From the NCBI GenBank assembly GCA_001782075.1, contig MFNO01000031.1, positions 1 to 49,752 of the forward strand: a stretch of 49,752 nucleotides of DNA, written 5' to 3'. This document shows positions 24,433 to 31,644 of the stretch, in pieces. Source of the stretch: Candidatus Levybacteria bacterium RIFCSPHIGHO2_01_FULL_38_26 (GTDB lineage: Bacteria > Patescibacteriota > Microgenomatia > Levybacterales > UBA12049). Numbering within the stretch: the stretch's first letter is position 1; each line of letters opens with the position of its first letter. The notes below the pieces were generated by a model that saw only the letters and a program-made list of their open reading frames with translations, made no database searches and was not told where the DNA came from. Made by a program: the position numbers and the translations under genes.

Positions 24433-25890
24433 ATGAATGCACCTTTTGTAATTGTTATATTTGGCGCCACAGGTGATTTGGCACAAAGCAAATTAATATC
24501 TTCTCTTTTCTCTCTTTTTAGAAAAAATCAGCTGGGTAAGGAGTTTTATATTATTGGATTCGCCAGGCGCAAGTTTACCGACGATGAGTTTCGAACTCTC
24601 GCCTACGAGAATATTAAGCAACATGGATCCTCTCTAAATCATTGGGAAGAATTTGCTAAAAATATTTACTATCAACCGGGGTTATTTGACGAGGTTCAAG
24701 GTTATGAGGAGTTAATCAAAAGACTTAATGCTTTTGACAAAAAAATGGGAGCATGTATTACTAGACTTTTTTATTTAGCAACGCCGCCTAATAATTACTC
24801 GACAATTCTTGATTTTCTACGCAAAACAAAACTTTCCGAAGGATGCGGGCAAGGAAGCAGCAAATGGACGCGGCTTGTTATTGAAAAGCCATTTGGCAAA
24901 GATTTAGAGACCGCAAAAAGTCTTGATGAAAAATTGTCAAAAATATTTGAGGAAAAACAAATCTTTAGAGTCGATCATTATCTTGGTAAAGAAACTGTGC
25001 AGAACATGGTAGTATTCAGATTTGCCAATGGAATTTTTGAGCCTGTATGGAACAAAAATTATATCGATCATGTTCAAATCACTTTTGGAGAATCAAAAGG
25101 AATCGGAGGAAGAGGCGCGTTTTTTGACGGCGTAGGAATGCTTCGCGACGTTGGACAAAACCATCTAATGCAGCTTTTAACAGCCGTTGTTATGGAGCAG
25201 CCTAAAAGTTTTTCCAAAGAAGGAGTTCGGGATGCAAGAGCTGCTGCTATAAAAGCACTTCGCTATATTGATCCTGAGGAAGTTTCAAAATCTGTTGTAC
25301 GAGGACAGTATCAAGGATACAAAAAGGAAAAAAATGTAAATCCAAATTCCGAGACTGAGACTTTTGTTGCCATGAAAACATTTTTTGATAACGATAGATT
25401 TAGAGATGTGCCGTTTTATATAAGAGCGGGCAAAAAAATGCCAAAAGATACTGTTGAGATCTCAATTGTTTTTATCCAAACATGCCATTTGTTATTCAGA
25501 GAATTCGGCTGCCCTGAGGAGGGAAATATCTTGAAAATCCGCATTCAGCCGGATGAGGGAATCGGTATCCGCGTAATTGCTAAAGCACCTGGTTCCAGGC
25601 TTTCACTTAAAACAGTAGATATGGAGTTTACTTACAAAGAAGAGTTTAGAGAAGTAGTTAGCGATGCTTACGAGAAGATTTTGCTTGATATATTCGCGGG
25701 TGACCAGATGCTTTTCAACAGATCCGATGAATTGTCCTATTCATGGGAATTTATAACAAGGATTTTGCAGGGGTGGGATCTGCAAAGCAGATTACCGAAT
25801 TTCAAAATTCCTATTTATAGCGAAAATACTTCGGGTCCAAAAGAAGCTAATGAACTGTTTGAAAAAGACGGCAGAAAGTGGCTGGAATAA
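24433..25890 (+). CDS. zwf: Glucose-6-phosphate dehydrogenase
   Basis: Oxidises glucose-6-phosphate to 6-phosphogluconolactone with reduction of NADP. The 485-residue protein has the coenzyme fingerprint GATGDLA (11-17) and VIEKPFGKDL. The active-site RVDHYLGKETVQNM lies near residues 179-192, and DVGQNHLMQLL carries the catalytic His. Length and order match the family. It lies in one run with the cyclase-family gene upstream and gnd three genes downstream. Confidence 0.95.
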   Translation: MNAPFVIVIFGATGDLAQSKLISSLFSLFRKNQLGKEFYIIGFARRKFTDDEFRTLAYENIKQHGSSLNHWEEFAKNIYYQPGLFDEVQGYEELIKRLNAFDKKMGACITRLFYLATPPNNYSTILDFLRKTKLSEGCGQGSSKWTRLVIEKPFGKDLETAKSLDEKLSKIFEEKQIFRVDHYLGKETVQNMVVFRFANGIFEPVWNKNYIDHVQITFGESKGIGGRGAFFDGVGMLRDVGQNHLMQLLTAVVMEQPKSFSKEGVRDARAAAIKALRYIDPEEVSKSVVRGQYQGYKKEKNVNPNSETETFVAMKTFFDNDRFRDVPFYIRAGKKMPKDTVEISIVFIQTCHLLFREFGCPEEGNILKIRIQPDEGIGIRVIAKAPGSRLSLKTVDMEFTYKEEFREVVSDAYEKILLDIFAGDQMLFNRSDELSYSWEFITRILQGWDLQSRLPNFKIPIYSENTSGPKEANELFEKDGRKWLE

Positions 25891-25893
25891 ATT

Positions 25894-26316
25894 ATGAAAA
25901 TTATGATTTGCGGGAGTATGACTTTTGCCGAGGAAATGATGGACGTTAAAAGTAAACTTGAAAAACTGGGACATATAGTAGATGTGCCATCAGACATAGA
26001 ATCTCATTTGGAAGACCCGTCTCTTATTGATAATCTTGAAGAAAACTATAAGCATACAATCGAAAAAGATATTTTAAGACAGTGTTTCAATTTAATCGCA
26101 AGAAGCGATGCTATACTTGTTTTGAACTATCCAAAAAACAATATTAATGGCTATGTTGGAACATCTGCCCTCATGGAAATTGGACTTGCATATTATTTGC
26201 AAAAGAGAATATTTCTTTTAAACCCAGTACCAAACCCTAGAGACGCAAGATGGGCGCACGAATTGGCAATAATTCAACCAGTTATTCTTAATGAAGATTT
26301 AAGTAAAGTACAATGA
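25894..26316 (+). CDS. Nucleoside 2-deoxyribosyltransferase-like protein
   Basis: A 140-residue Rossmann-like protein. An MKIMICGSMTFAEEM start is followed by ARSDAILVLNYPKNNINGYVG and then TSALMEIGLAYYLQKRIFLLN. This arrangement (a GS motif after strand 1, an acidic residue in the middle, and a G-x-x-EIG-A helix) is that of the deoxyribosyltransferase/LOG-like superfamily, in which the helix Glu is usually the nucleophile. The substrate is unknown. It overlaps the next gene by ATGA and follows zwf by 3 nt. Confidence 0.55.
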   Translation: MKIMICGSMTFAEEMMDVKSKLEKLGHIVDVPSDIESHLEDPSLIDNLEENYKHTIEKDILRQCFNLIARSDAILVLNYPKNNINGYVGTSALMEIGLAYYLQKRIFLLNPVPNPRDARWAHELAIIQPVILNEDLSKVQ

Positions 26317-26633
26317 TTACATTTGAAGATTTTAAGAAGCTGGAGATAAGAGTGGGAAAGGTTTTGAGCGCTGAAAAAGTGGAGGGAGCGGATAGGCTTT
26401 TAAAACTGGAAGTTGATTTTAATAGCGAAAAGAGACAAATTGTGTCAGGGATCGCGGAGTTTTATTCAGTTGAAGAATTGGTGGGAAAAGAGTTTACTTT
26501 TGTTGTAAATTTAGAACCTCGGAAATTCAAAGGAGTCGAAAGCCAGGGAATGGTTTTGGCGGCAGATGATGATGGGAAACCGGTTTTGTTGAAGCCTTTG
26601 AAAGAAGTGAAAGTAGGGAGTATGGTAAGATAA
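26313..26633 (+). CDS. Stand-alone tRNA-binding OB-fold protein (MetRS C-terminal type)
   Basis: A 106-residue protein with FKKLEIRVGKVLSAEKVEGADRLL, the signature of the tRNA-binding domain found at the C-terminus of methionyl-tRNA synthetase and in Trbp111. QIVSGIAEFY and NLEPRKFKGVESQGMVLAA follow. It may supply this domain in trans to a MetRS that lacks it; the metG gene is not in the window. It is translationally coupled to the preceding gene. Confidence 0.8.
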   Translation: MITFEDFKKLEIRVGKVLSAEKVEGADRLLKLEVDFNSEKRQIVSGIAEFYSVEELVGKEFTFVVNLEPRKFKGVESQGMVLAADDDGKPVLLKPLKEVKVGSMVR

Positions 26634-26637
26634 AATT

Positions 26638-27525
26638 ATGAAATTGGGGTTTATTGGACTAGGGAAAATGGGTTCGAGGATGGTAACAAAACTTCTTGAT
26701 GAAGGGCATGAAATAATCGCTTGGAATCGTTCGGCGCATAAATTAAAAAATGTAGAAACAATCGAAGAATTGGTCAAGAGTATAGACAAGCCGAGGGTTG
26801 TTTGGGTGATGGTGACGGCTGGAGAGACTACGCAGAATATTTTGGATGAAGTTTTAAAGTATATAGAAAAAGACGATATTATTATCGACGGAGGAAATTC
26901 ATTTTTTAAGGACACGCAGAGGCGATACGAAGAACTCAAGGCTAAAAACATAAAATTTTTAGGCATTGGAGTTTCAGGTGGCATAATAGCAGCAGAAGAA
27001 GGATATCCTTTGATGGTTGGTGGGGATAAAAGCGCGTATGAGTTTGTCAGTCCCATTTTGGATAGTTTAGCAAAACCAAATGGTGGACATGAGTACTTTG
27101 GCGAGGGCGGAGCAGGGCATTTTGTAAAGATGGTTCACAACGGCATCGAATACGGTATGATGCAGTCAATCGGAGAAGGATTTGGCATTTTGGAAAAATC
27201 ACCGTACAAATTGGATTTGACAAAAGTTTCAAAGCTTTTTCAAAAGGGAACTATTGTTTCAGGATTTCTTATGGATCGGACAGCAGAGGTGTTTTCTCGG
27301 GATTCAAGTTTGTCCCAAGTTGTTGGAAGCATTGAGGCAACAGGGGAGGCCGAATGGACAGTTAATCAAGCGAGAGAAGAAAATGTGCCGGTTGAATTGA
27401 TTGAAAAGGCATTGGAGTTTAGAAAGAGGTCTCAAGAAGACGTATCTATTCAAGAATCATTTACCGCAAAACTAATTTCATCGCTTCGCAATGCCTTTGG
27501 CGGCCACGAGATTAGAAAGAGGTAG
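26638..27525 (+). CDS. gnd: 6-phosphogluconate dehydrogenase (short GndA/YqeC type)
   Basis: Oxidative decarboxylation of 6-phosphogluconate to ribulose-5-phosphate. The 295-residue protein has the N-terminal dinucleotide fold GFIGLGKMGSRM, then DGGNSFFKDT and GVSGGIIAAEEGYPLMVGG. The active-site helix KMVHNGIEYGMMQ holds the catalytic Lys and Asn. The short C-terminal domain (no 470-residue form) is typical of the NAD-preferring group. It completes the oxidative branch with zwf. Confidence 0.93.
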   Translation: MKLGFIGLGKMGSRMVTKLLDEGHEIIAWNRSAHKLKNVETIEELVKSIDKPRVVWVMVTAGETTQNILDEVLKYIEKDDIIIDGGNSFFKDTQRRYEELKAKNIKFLGIGVSGGIIAAEEGYPLMVGGDKSAYEFVSPILDSLAKPNGGHEYFGEGGAGHFVKMVHNGIEYGMMQSIGEGFGILEKSPYKLDLTKVSKLFQKGTIVSGFLMDRTAEVFSRDSSLSQVVGSIEATGEAEWTVNQAREENVPVELIEKALEFRKRSQEDVSIQESFTAKLISSLRNAFGGHEIRKR

Positions 27526-27619
27526 TTTATTTCTTTTGTTTTCTTTGTACGACATTTTCGGCAGAATTCGCAATAACAATCGTTTCTGCCTGTTTTAATT
27601 CTTCGAAAAGAACTGACAC

Positions 27620-27817
27620 TCAGACAGCATCTACCTCTTCTATTACGTTTTGGGGTTTTCTAGTCACGAAAGTAAGTTGACCATATTCGTCTCTAATAAA
27701 ACAGGTAATGATTCTATTTTTCTTTGCTTGACTAAATAATATTTGCTCTGCTTCCGGGGCTGAAAGATTGTCCTTAATGACAAATGGAAGTGAAACTGCT
27801 TGTTCGGGTCTGACCAT
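27620..27817 (-). CDS. Small orphan protein
   Basis: A 65-residue protein (MVRPEQAVSLPFVIKDNLSA...) with alternating strand/helix character and no family recognised. On the minus strand a TATAGT (27822-27827) lies only 4 nt before the ATG, as in other leaderless-type starts here, which supports it being expressed. It is flanked by gnd and csaA on the other strand. Confidence 0.4.
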   Translation of the reverse strand: MVRPEQAVSLPFVIKDNLSAPEAEQILFSQAKKNRIITCFIRDEYGQLTFVTRKPQNVIEEVDAV

Positions 27818-27897
27818 AAAAACTATAGGGATATTTTATCATTTTTTAAAAATTTGACAATGGGAAAATTTAGGAACTGGATTTGCCAGGGGGTGGA

Positions 27898-27906
27898 TGG
27901 TATACT
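27898..27906 (+). promoter_or_regulatory. Extended -10 promoter of csaA
   Basis: TGGTATACT ends 14 nt before the ATG at 27921. Confidence 0.5.
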
Positions 27907-27920
27907 AAGAAAAATTGAAT

Positions 27921-28256
27921 ATGGCGACGATTGATGATTTTCAAAAACTAGATATTCGTGTTGGAAAAATTGTAAAAGTCGAAGATTTTCCAGAAGCACG
28001 AAAGCCTTCATTTAAGCTAACGATTGATTTTGGAGAAGAAATTGGATTAAAACGATCCAGCGCGCAACTTGTCAAACACTATAAAAAAGAAGATTTGGAT
28101 GGAAAATTAGTTCTTGGTGTTGTAAATTTTCCACCTCGGCAGATCGGTTCCTTTTTGTCGGAGGTTCTTACTCTTGGAGTTCCGGATGAGAATCATGAAT
28201 GTGTTCTGGCAGTTCCGGATAAGAATGAAGCTGTGATAGGAGGAAAACTTTACTAG
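27921..28256 (+). CDS. csaA: CsaA-like tRNA-binding/chaperone protein
   Basis: A 111-residue OB-fold protein very close to the CsaA pattern: FQKLDIRVGKIVKVEDFPEARKPSFKLTIDFGEE, then RSSAQLVKHY and VNFPPRQIGSFLSEVLTLGV. CsaA dimers bind tRNA and assist protein secretion. ATG 27921 is preferred over TTG 27915. This is the second small tRNA-binding OB protein within 2 kb, and it runs into proS with 1 nt between. Confidence 0.88.
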   Translation: MATIDDFQKLDIRVGKIVKVEDFPEARKPSFKLTIDFGEEIGLKRSSAQLVKHYKKEDLDGKLVLGVVNFPPRQIGSFLSEVLTLGVPDENHECVLAVPDKNEAVIGGKLY

Positions 28257-28257
28257 A

Positions 28258-29532
28258 ATGAGATATTCTAAATTACTTGGAAAAACCCTTAAAGATTCCC
28301 CAAAGGATGAAGTTTCTATAAATGCGAAACTTTTACTTCGTGGAGGATTTATAGATAAACTGATGGCGGGATCCTATACGCTTTTACACTTAGGCAGAAA
28401 GGTTGAGCAAAAAATTGAGCAAATTGTAAGAGAGGAAATGAATGATACGGGAGCTGAGGAGATCTTAATGCCCCTTCTTCATCCCAAGGAAATTTGGAAC
28501 GAGACGGGGCGTTGGGACAAAGCAAAAGAGGTGATGTATCAATTTGAAAAAAACGAGAAAGAATACGCTCTTTCTTTCACGCATGAAGAAATCGTGATGA
28601 ATCTTCTGAGAAAGCATGTTTCATCCTACAAAGATCTTCCGGTAAAAGTTTATCATTTTTCGACAAAATTCAGGAGCGAGGCTCGTGCAAAATCCGGTAT
28701 CCTTCGCGGAAGAGAATTTCTGATGAAAGATCTGTATAGCGCGCATGAATCAGAAGAGGATTTTATGAGATATTACAAAGAGATAACAAAGGCTTACATA
28801 AAGACATTTAAAAGAATGAATTTGGACGTTATAGTTACAGAGGCAGATGGAGGAGTATTCACTAAAAGCAAAACACATGAATTTCAAGTTCTTGCGCAGT
28901 CAGGAGAAGATGAAATTATCTACTGCCCTGGCGGAGATTTTTCTGCAAATGCGGAGGTTAGCCCGGTAAAAGAGGGTAAACAATGCGATCTCGGGCATGG
29001 ACCGTTAAAACGGGCAAAGACAATCGAAGTTGGGAATATTTTTCCTCTGGGGACATATTACTCGGAGAAGATGGATGGAATGTTTACCGATCAAAAAGGC
29101 GGGAGAAAACCTTTTTGGTTCGCGAGTTATGGAATAGGCATAACTAGATTAATAGGTACGATTGTTGAGGTTCATAACGATGATAAAGGGATTGTTTGGC
29201 CGGAGAGCGTGGCACCGTTTGATGTTCATTTGATCCACCTCCGAGGAGTCACGCAAAATCAACCCTTCGACAACGCTCAGGGTAAAAAATCAAAAATCAA
29301 AAGCAGAGGGGACGAAGTATATGATAAATTACAAAAAGCAGGGGTTGAAGTTTTATTCGACGATAGAGATGACGTGTCGGCCGGGGAGAAATTTGCTGAC
29401 GCTGATTTGATCGGGATTCCTGTGAGATTGGTTGTTTCACAAAAAACAGGCGAGAAGATCGAGTGGAAGAAGAGATCAGAGTCAAAAACTGAACTTTTAA
29501 ACATAGATGAAGTTTTGAAGCGATTAAAATGA
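28258..29532 (+). CDS. proS: Prolyl-tRNA synthetase (short form)
   Basis: A class II synthetase charging tRNA-Pro. The 424-residue protein has LLRGGFIDKLMAGSYTLLHLG, then a motif 2 region (FSTKFRSEARAKSGILRGREFLMKD) and motif 3 (SYGIGITRLIGTIVE). A C-terminal anticodon-binding domain follows. It lacks the large INS editing domain. Between GVTQNQ and SRGDEVYDKL the sequence PFDNAQGKKSKIK is encoded by a palindrome plus an A-rich repeat (29262-29302), a likely insertion in the anticodon domain. It overlaps the next gene by ATGA. Confidence 0.94.
   Translation: MRYSKLLGKTLKDSPKDEVSINAKLLLRGGFIDKLMAGSYTLLHLGRKVEQKIEQIVREEMNDTGAEEILMPLLHPKEIWNETGRWDKAKEVMYQFEKNEKEYALSFTHEEIVMNLLRKHVSSYKDLPVKVYHFSTKFRSEARAKSGILRGREFLMKDLYSAHESEEDFMRYYKEITKAYIKTFKRMNLDVIVTEADGGVFTKSKTHEFQVLAQSGEDEIIYCPGGDFSANAEVSPVKEGKQCDLGHGPLKRAKTIEVGNIFPLGTYYSEKMDGMFTDQKGGRKPFWFASYGIGITRLIGTIVEVHNDDKGIVWPESVAPFDVHLIHLRGVTQNQPFDNAQGKKSKIKSRGDEVYDKLQKAGVEVLFDDRDDVSAGEKFADADLIGIPVRLVVSQKTGEKIEWKKRSESKTELLNIDEVLKRLK
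29262..29302. repeat. Palindrome plus A-rich repeat inside proS
   Basis: ACCCT (29262) and AGGGT (29279-29283) bound a CTTCGACAACGCTCAGG-type interspersed repeat. TCAAAAATCAAAAG units follow at once. The tract is read in frame as QPFDNAQGKKSKIKS. Confidence 0.65.
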
Positions 29533-30569
29533 GAATTATTGTTACGCATGCATCTCCGGATTTGGATGCGATTACATCAGCTTGGCTTATCAGAAAATTT
29601 CTGCCGGGATGGGATAGCACGGAGGTGAGGTTTGTGCCTGCGGGAGAGAGATTGAGTAGAAACGCGCTGAGGTCGCCTCGTCAATTCGACGACTCTTCCA
29701 GCCCAAACTTAAAACAACCCTCAAACCTTGCACAAGCAGATCTTTCTAATACCGACTCTAGTGCCGTGTTATTCAAGAGTTCGTCTCATGCCGAGGCTCC
29801 CCGCGCAATAGATGTAGTTGAAATAATTAATGGACATGAAGTAATTCATGTGGATACCGGACTGGGGCCTTTGGATCATCATCAGACAGCCTCGGATGAA
29901 GTTTGCGGAGCTAGTTTGACATGGGAGTATATCAAAGCGCAAAGCGCAAAGCGCAAAGCGCAAAATTTACAGACAGAAAAACAGAGGGATAGGGAACAGG
30001 CGATTTCAAGGATGGTTAAAGCTGTCGTTGATATTGATCATTTCAAAGAGGTTTTTTGGGAAGACACGACAGCTGACTATCATGAATTTTCTCTACTTTC
30101 TATTTTGGATGGCTTGAAACTTGCAAAGATGGATCAGGATGAATATTACGTTGATTTTGTAAGCGAGTGTTTGGATGCGATTCTTCACGAATTCGAAAAC
30201 AGAATTTGGGCGGAGAAAGAGATAGCAGAAAAAGGGATAAAATTTGATACTCGGTTTGGGAAAGGCATGGGTTTTGAAACAATTAATGATACGGTTTTAA
30301 AACTTGCACAGAAAATGGGATATGTTGCGGTAATTAGAAAAGATCCTAGAAAAGGATATGTTAGGATAAAGGCTATGCCCTCTCAAAATAAAAAAGACGA
30401 TATAGATTTGACCTTAGCATACGAAAAGCTGAAGAAAATGGACCCGAGTGCTACGTGGTTTTTACATATCGGAAAAAAAATGCTTTTGAACGGTTCGGTC
30501 AAGAATCCGAAGATGCGGCCGACGAGGTTGAGTTTGCTTGATATAATAAAAGTACTGGAAAAGATATGA
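29529..30569 (+). CDS. MYG1/UPF0160-like DHH phosphoesterase with two repeat insertions
   Basis: A 346-residue metal-dependent hydrolase. THASPDLDAITSAWLI opens the protein, and GPLDHHQTASDEVCGASLTWEYI supplies the DHH motif at 116-118. The region around MVKAVVDIDHFKEVFW supplies further acidic ligands. The family includes MYG1-type exonucleases; the natural substrate here is unknown. Two non-conserved stretches interrupt it: residues about 46-93 come from a terminal-inverted-repeat element shared with dnaX, and residues about 136-146 from (AAAGCGC)n. It is coupled by ATGA overlaps to both neighbours, proS and the HIT gene. Confidence 0.8.
   Translation: MRIIVTHASPDLDAITSAWLIRKFLPGWDSTEVRFVPAGERLSRNALRSPRQFDDSSSPNLKQPSNLAQADLSNTDSSAVLFKSSSHAEAPRAIDVVEIINGHEVIHVDTGLGPLDHHQTASDEVCGASLTWEYIKAQSAKRKAQNLQTEKQRDREQAISRMVKAVVDIDHFKEVFWEDTTADYHEFSLLSILDGLKLAKMDQDEYYVDFVSECLDAILHEFENRIWAEKEIAEKGIKFDTRFGKGMGFETINDTVLKLAQKMGYVAVIRKDPRKGYVRIKAMPSQNKKDDIDLTLAYEKLKKMDPSATWFLHIGKKMLLNGSVKNPKMRPTRLSLLDIIKVLEKI
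29664..29806. repeat. Terminal-inverted-repeat element inside the MYG1-like gene
   Basis: A 143-bp element bounded by GCGC. The left end is GCGCTGAGGTCGCCTCGTCA and the right end, read on the other strand, is GCGCGGGGAGCCTCGGCATG; both continue to GACGA-ACTCTT. It is the same family as 32698-32849 in dnaX: the two left ends match at roughly 33 of 42 positions and both right ends finish GAGGCTCCCCGCGC. The interiors differ. Both are translated in the same frame (ending AEAPRA). Confidence 0.8.
29934..29964 (+). repeat. (AAAGCGC)n repeat in the MYG1-like gene
   Basis: About four tandem heptamers, read in frame as AQSAKRKAQ. Seven bases repeated three times is 21 bp, so unit changes in threes keep the frame. 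Confidence 0.85.
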
Positions 30570-30895
30570 ATGATTGTATTTTCTGTAAAATCGCCAACAA
30601 AGAAATTGCAAAAGAATTCAGTTATGAAGATGACGATGTTATGGTTTTCCCCGACATTCATCCCGTAGCCCCAATTCATCTTTTGATAGTTCCAAAAAAA
30701 CATATTGCGGATTTTTTGGCACTTGAAGACGCAGGGCTTTGGGGAAAAATGAGAGAAATTATTCAAAAAATGATTCGCGAGCAACAAATTGAAGATAAGG
30801 GATATCGTTTGGTGGTCAATGGCGGCGGAGCGCAGATAATAGACCATTTGCATATTCACTTGATGGGAAAAATTGGAAGTAAGGTTAAGGTCTAA
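30566..30895 (+). CDS. HIT-family nucleotide hydrolase
   Basis: A 109-residue histidine-triad protein: CIFCKIANKEIAKEF at the N-terminus, VFPDIHPVAPIHLLIVPKKHI, and the catalytic DHLHIHLMG (His94, 96, 98). It hydrolyses AMP-linked phosphoramidates and similar compounds. It is of HinT size and is coupled by ATGA overlap to the MYG1-like gene. Confidence 0.92.
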   Translation: MNDCIFCKIANKEIAKEFSYEDDDVMVFPDIHPVAPIHLLIVPKKHIADFLALEDAGLWGKMREIIQKMIREQQIEDKGYRLVVNGGGAQIIDHLHIHLMGKIGSKVKV

Positions 30896-30925
30896 TGTCT
30901 TCTTTCTTCTTCCCCTCTTTTGTAC

Positions 30926-30931
30926 TATAAT
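30926..30931 (+). promoter_or_regulatory. -10 box upstream of the rpsU leader repeat
   Basis: TATAAT lies 15 nt before the dispersed repeat at 30946. If used, the repeat would form part of an approximately 130-nt rpsU leader. Confidence 0.4.
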
Positions 30932-30945
30932 AGTATTGTCATCAT

Positions 30946-31045
30946 TGTCATCCTGAGGCTGGAAGTCGAAGGATCCCCGCCTGCACTTGCCTTCGGCACG
31001 AGCTGATGGCGGGCAGGTAGATTCTTTGCTTCGCTCAGAATGACA
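30946..31045. repeat. 100-bp nested palindromic intergenic repeat
   Basis: Outer arms TGTCATCCTGAG and CTCAGAATGACA are inverted repeats, with AGTCGAAGGATC and GATTCTTTGCTTCG inside them. A second inverted pair, CCCGCCTGC (near 30976) and GCGGGCAGG (near 31009), is nested in the middle. This is a common interspersed repeat type, here inserted between the HIT gene and rpsU. Spurious frames inside it were not annotated. Confidence 0.8.
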
Positions 31046-31069
31046 TTTTGAGAGGGGGTGCAAGTTTTT

Positions 31070-31252
31070 ATGGTAGTTGTTAAGAAAATGCCTGGAGATA
31101 CAGATGATTCTCTAATTCGAAAATTCTCAAGAATGGTTTTAAACGAAGGGATTTTGCAGGAGGCAAAAAGACGCGCGTTTTATGTGAAGCCCTCTTTGGC
31201 TAGAAAGCTAAAGCGGGAAGAAAGCAGACGTCAAAAAAAAGTTTGGGCATAA
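31070..31252 (+). CDS. rpsU: Ribosomal protein S21
   Basis: A 60-residue basic protein MVVVKKMPGDTDDSLIRKF, with the S21 pattern of LNEGILQEAKRRAFYVKPSLARK and a lysine/arginine tail. GAGAGGGGG lies about 12 nt upstream of ATG 31070. The GTG at 31058 overlaps that purine tract and is unlikely. It runs into ybeY with 1 nt between. Confidence 0.9.
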   Translation: MVVVKKMPGDTDDSLIRKFSRMVLNEGILQEAKRRAFYVKPSLARKLKREESRRQKKVWA

Positions 31253-31253
31253 A

Positions 31254-31637
31254 ATGAATATAACAATCCCAATTTTCGTAGAGAGCAGATACAAAGTTAA
31301 CAAAAAGCGTATTAGAGGCATTGTTGATGGTATTTTGAAAAGACATGGAATCAACGGTCCACTGGAAGTTTCCATTGCCATAATTGGTGATCGGAAAATG
31401 CGACTGTTAAGCAAAAAATACAAAGGCGAGGACAAGACGCGAAATGTCTTGTCTTTTTCTCTGACAGAAGGGGACTCGAGCTATCTGCCAAAAGAAATTT
31501 TACGACTTGGAGATATTGTGATTTCCTATCCTCAGGTTATAAAAGAGTCGGCAGCAGAAGAGATGCTTGTTGATGATAAAATAGATCAACTTGTCGAACA
31601 CGGACTCGGTCATTTGCTAGGAATGAACCATAAATAA
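31254..31637 (+). CDS. ybeY: Endoribonuclease YbeY
   Basis: A zinc-dependent RNase for 16S rRNA 3' maturation and ribosome quality control. The 127-residue protein ends in EHGLGHLLGMNHK, the H-x3-H-x5-H zinc motif (His116, 120, 126) with Gly in place of the usual Leu before the second His and Asn in place of Asp before the last. YKGEDKTRNVLSFSL and LGDIVIS are also family features. It lies in an rpsU-ybeY-dnaX run. Confidence 0.9.
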   Translation: MNITIPIFVESRYKVNKKRIRGIVDGILKRHGINGPLEVSIAIIGDRKMRLLSKKYKGEDKTRNVLSFSLTEGDSSYLPKEILRLGDIVISYPQVIKESAAEEMLVDDKIDQLVEHGLGHLLGMNHK

Positions 31638-31644
31638 CAAAGGT

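Noticed and set aside
29664-29806. Intein or group II intron explanation for the in-gene inserts
   Set aside because: Inserts are only 143-155 bp, with no splicing residues, homing nuclease or intron core; the frame is simply continued.
30383-31063. 226-residue minus-strand frame through the MYG1-like gene end, the HIT gene and the repeat
   Set aside because: It is antisense to two well-supported genes and its start reads a common interspersed repeat (CHSERSKES-type translation).
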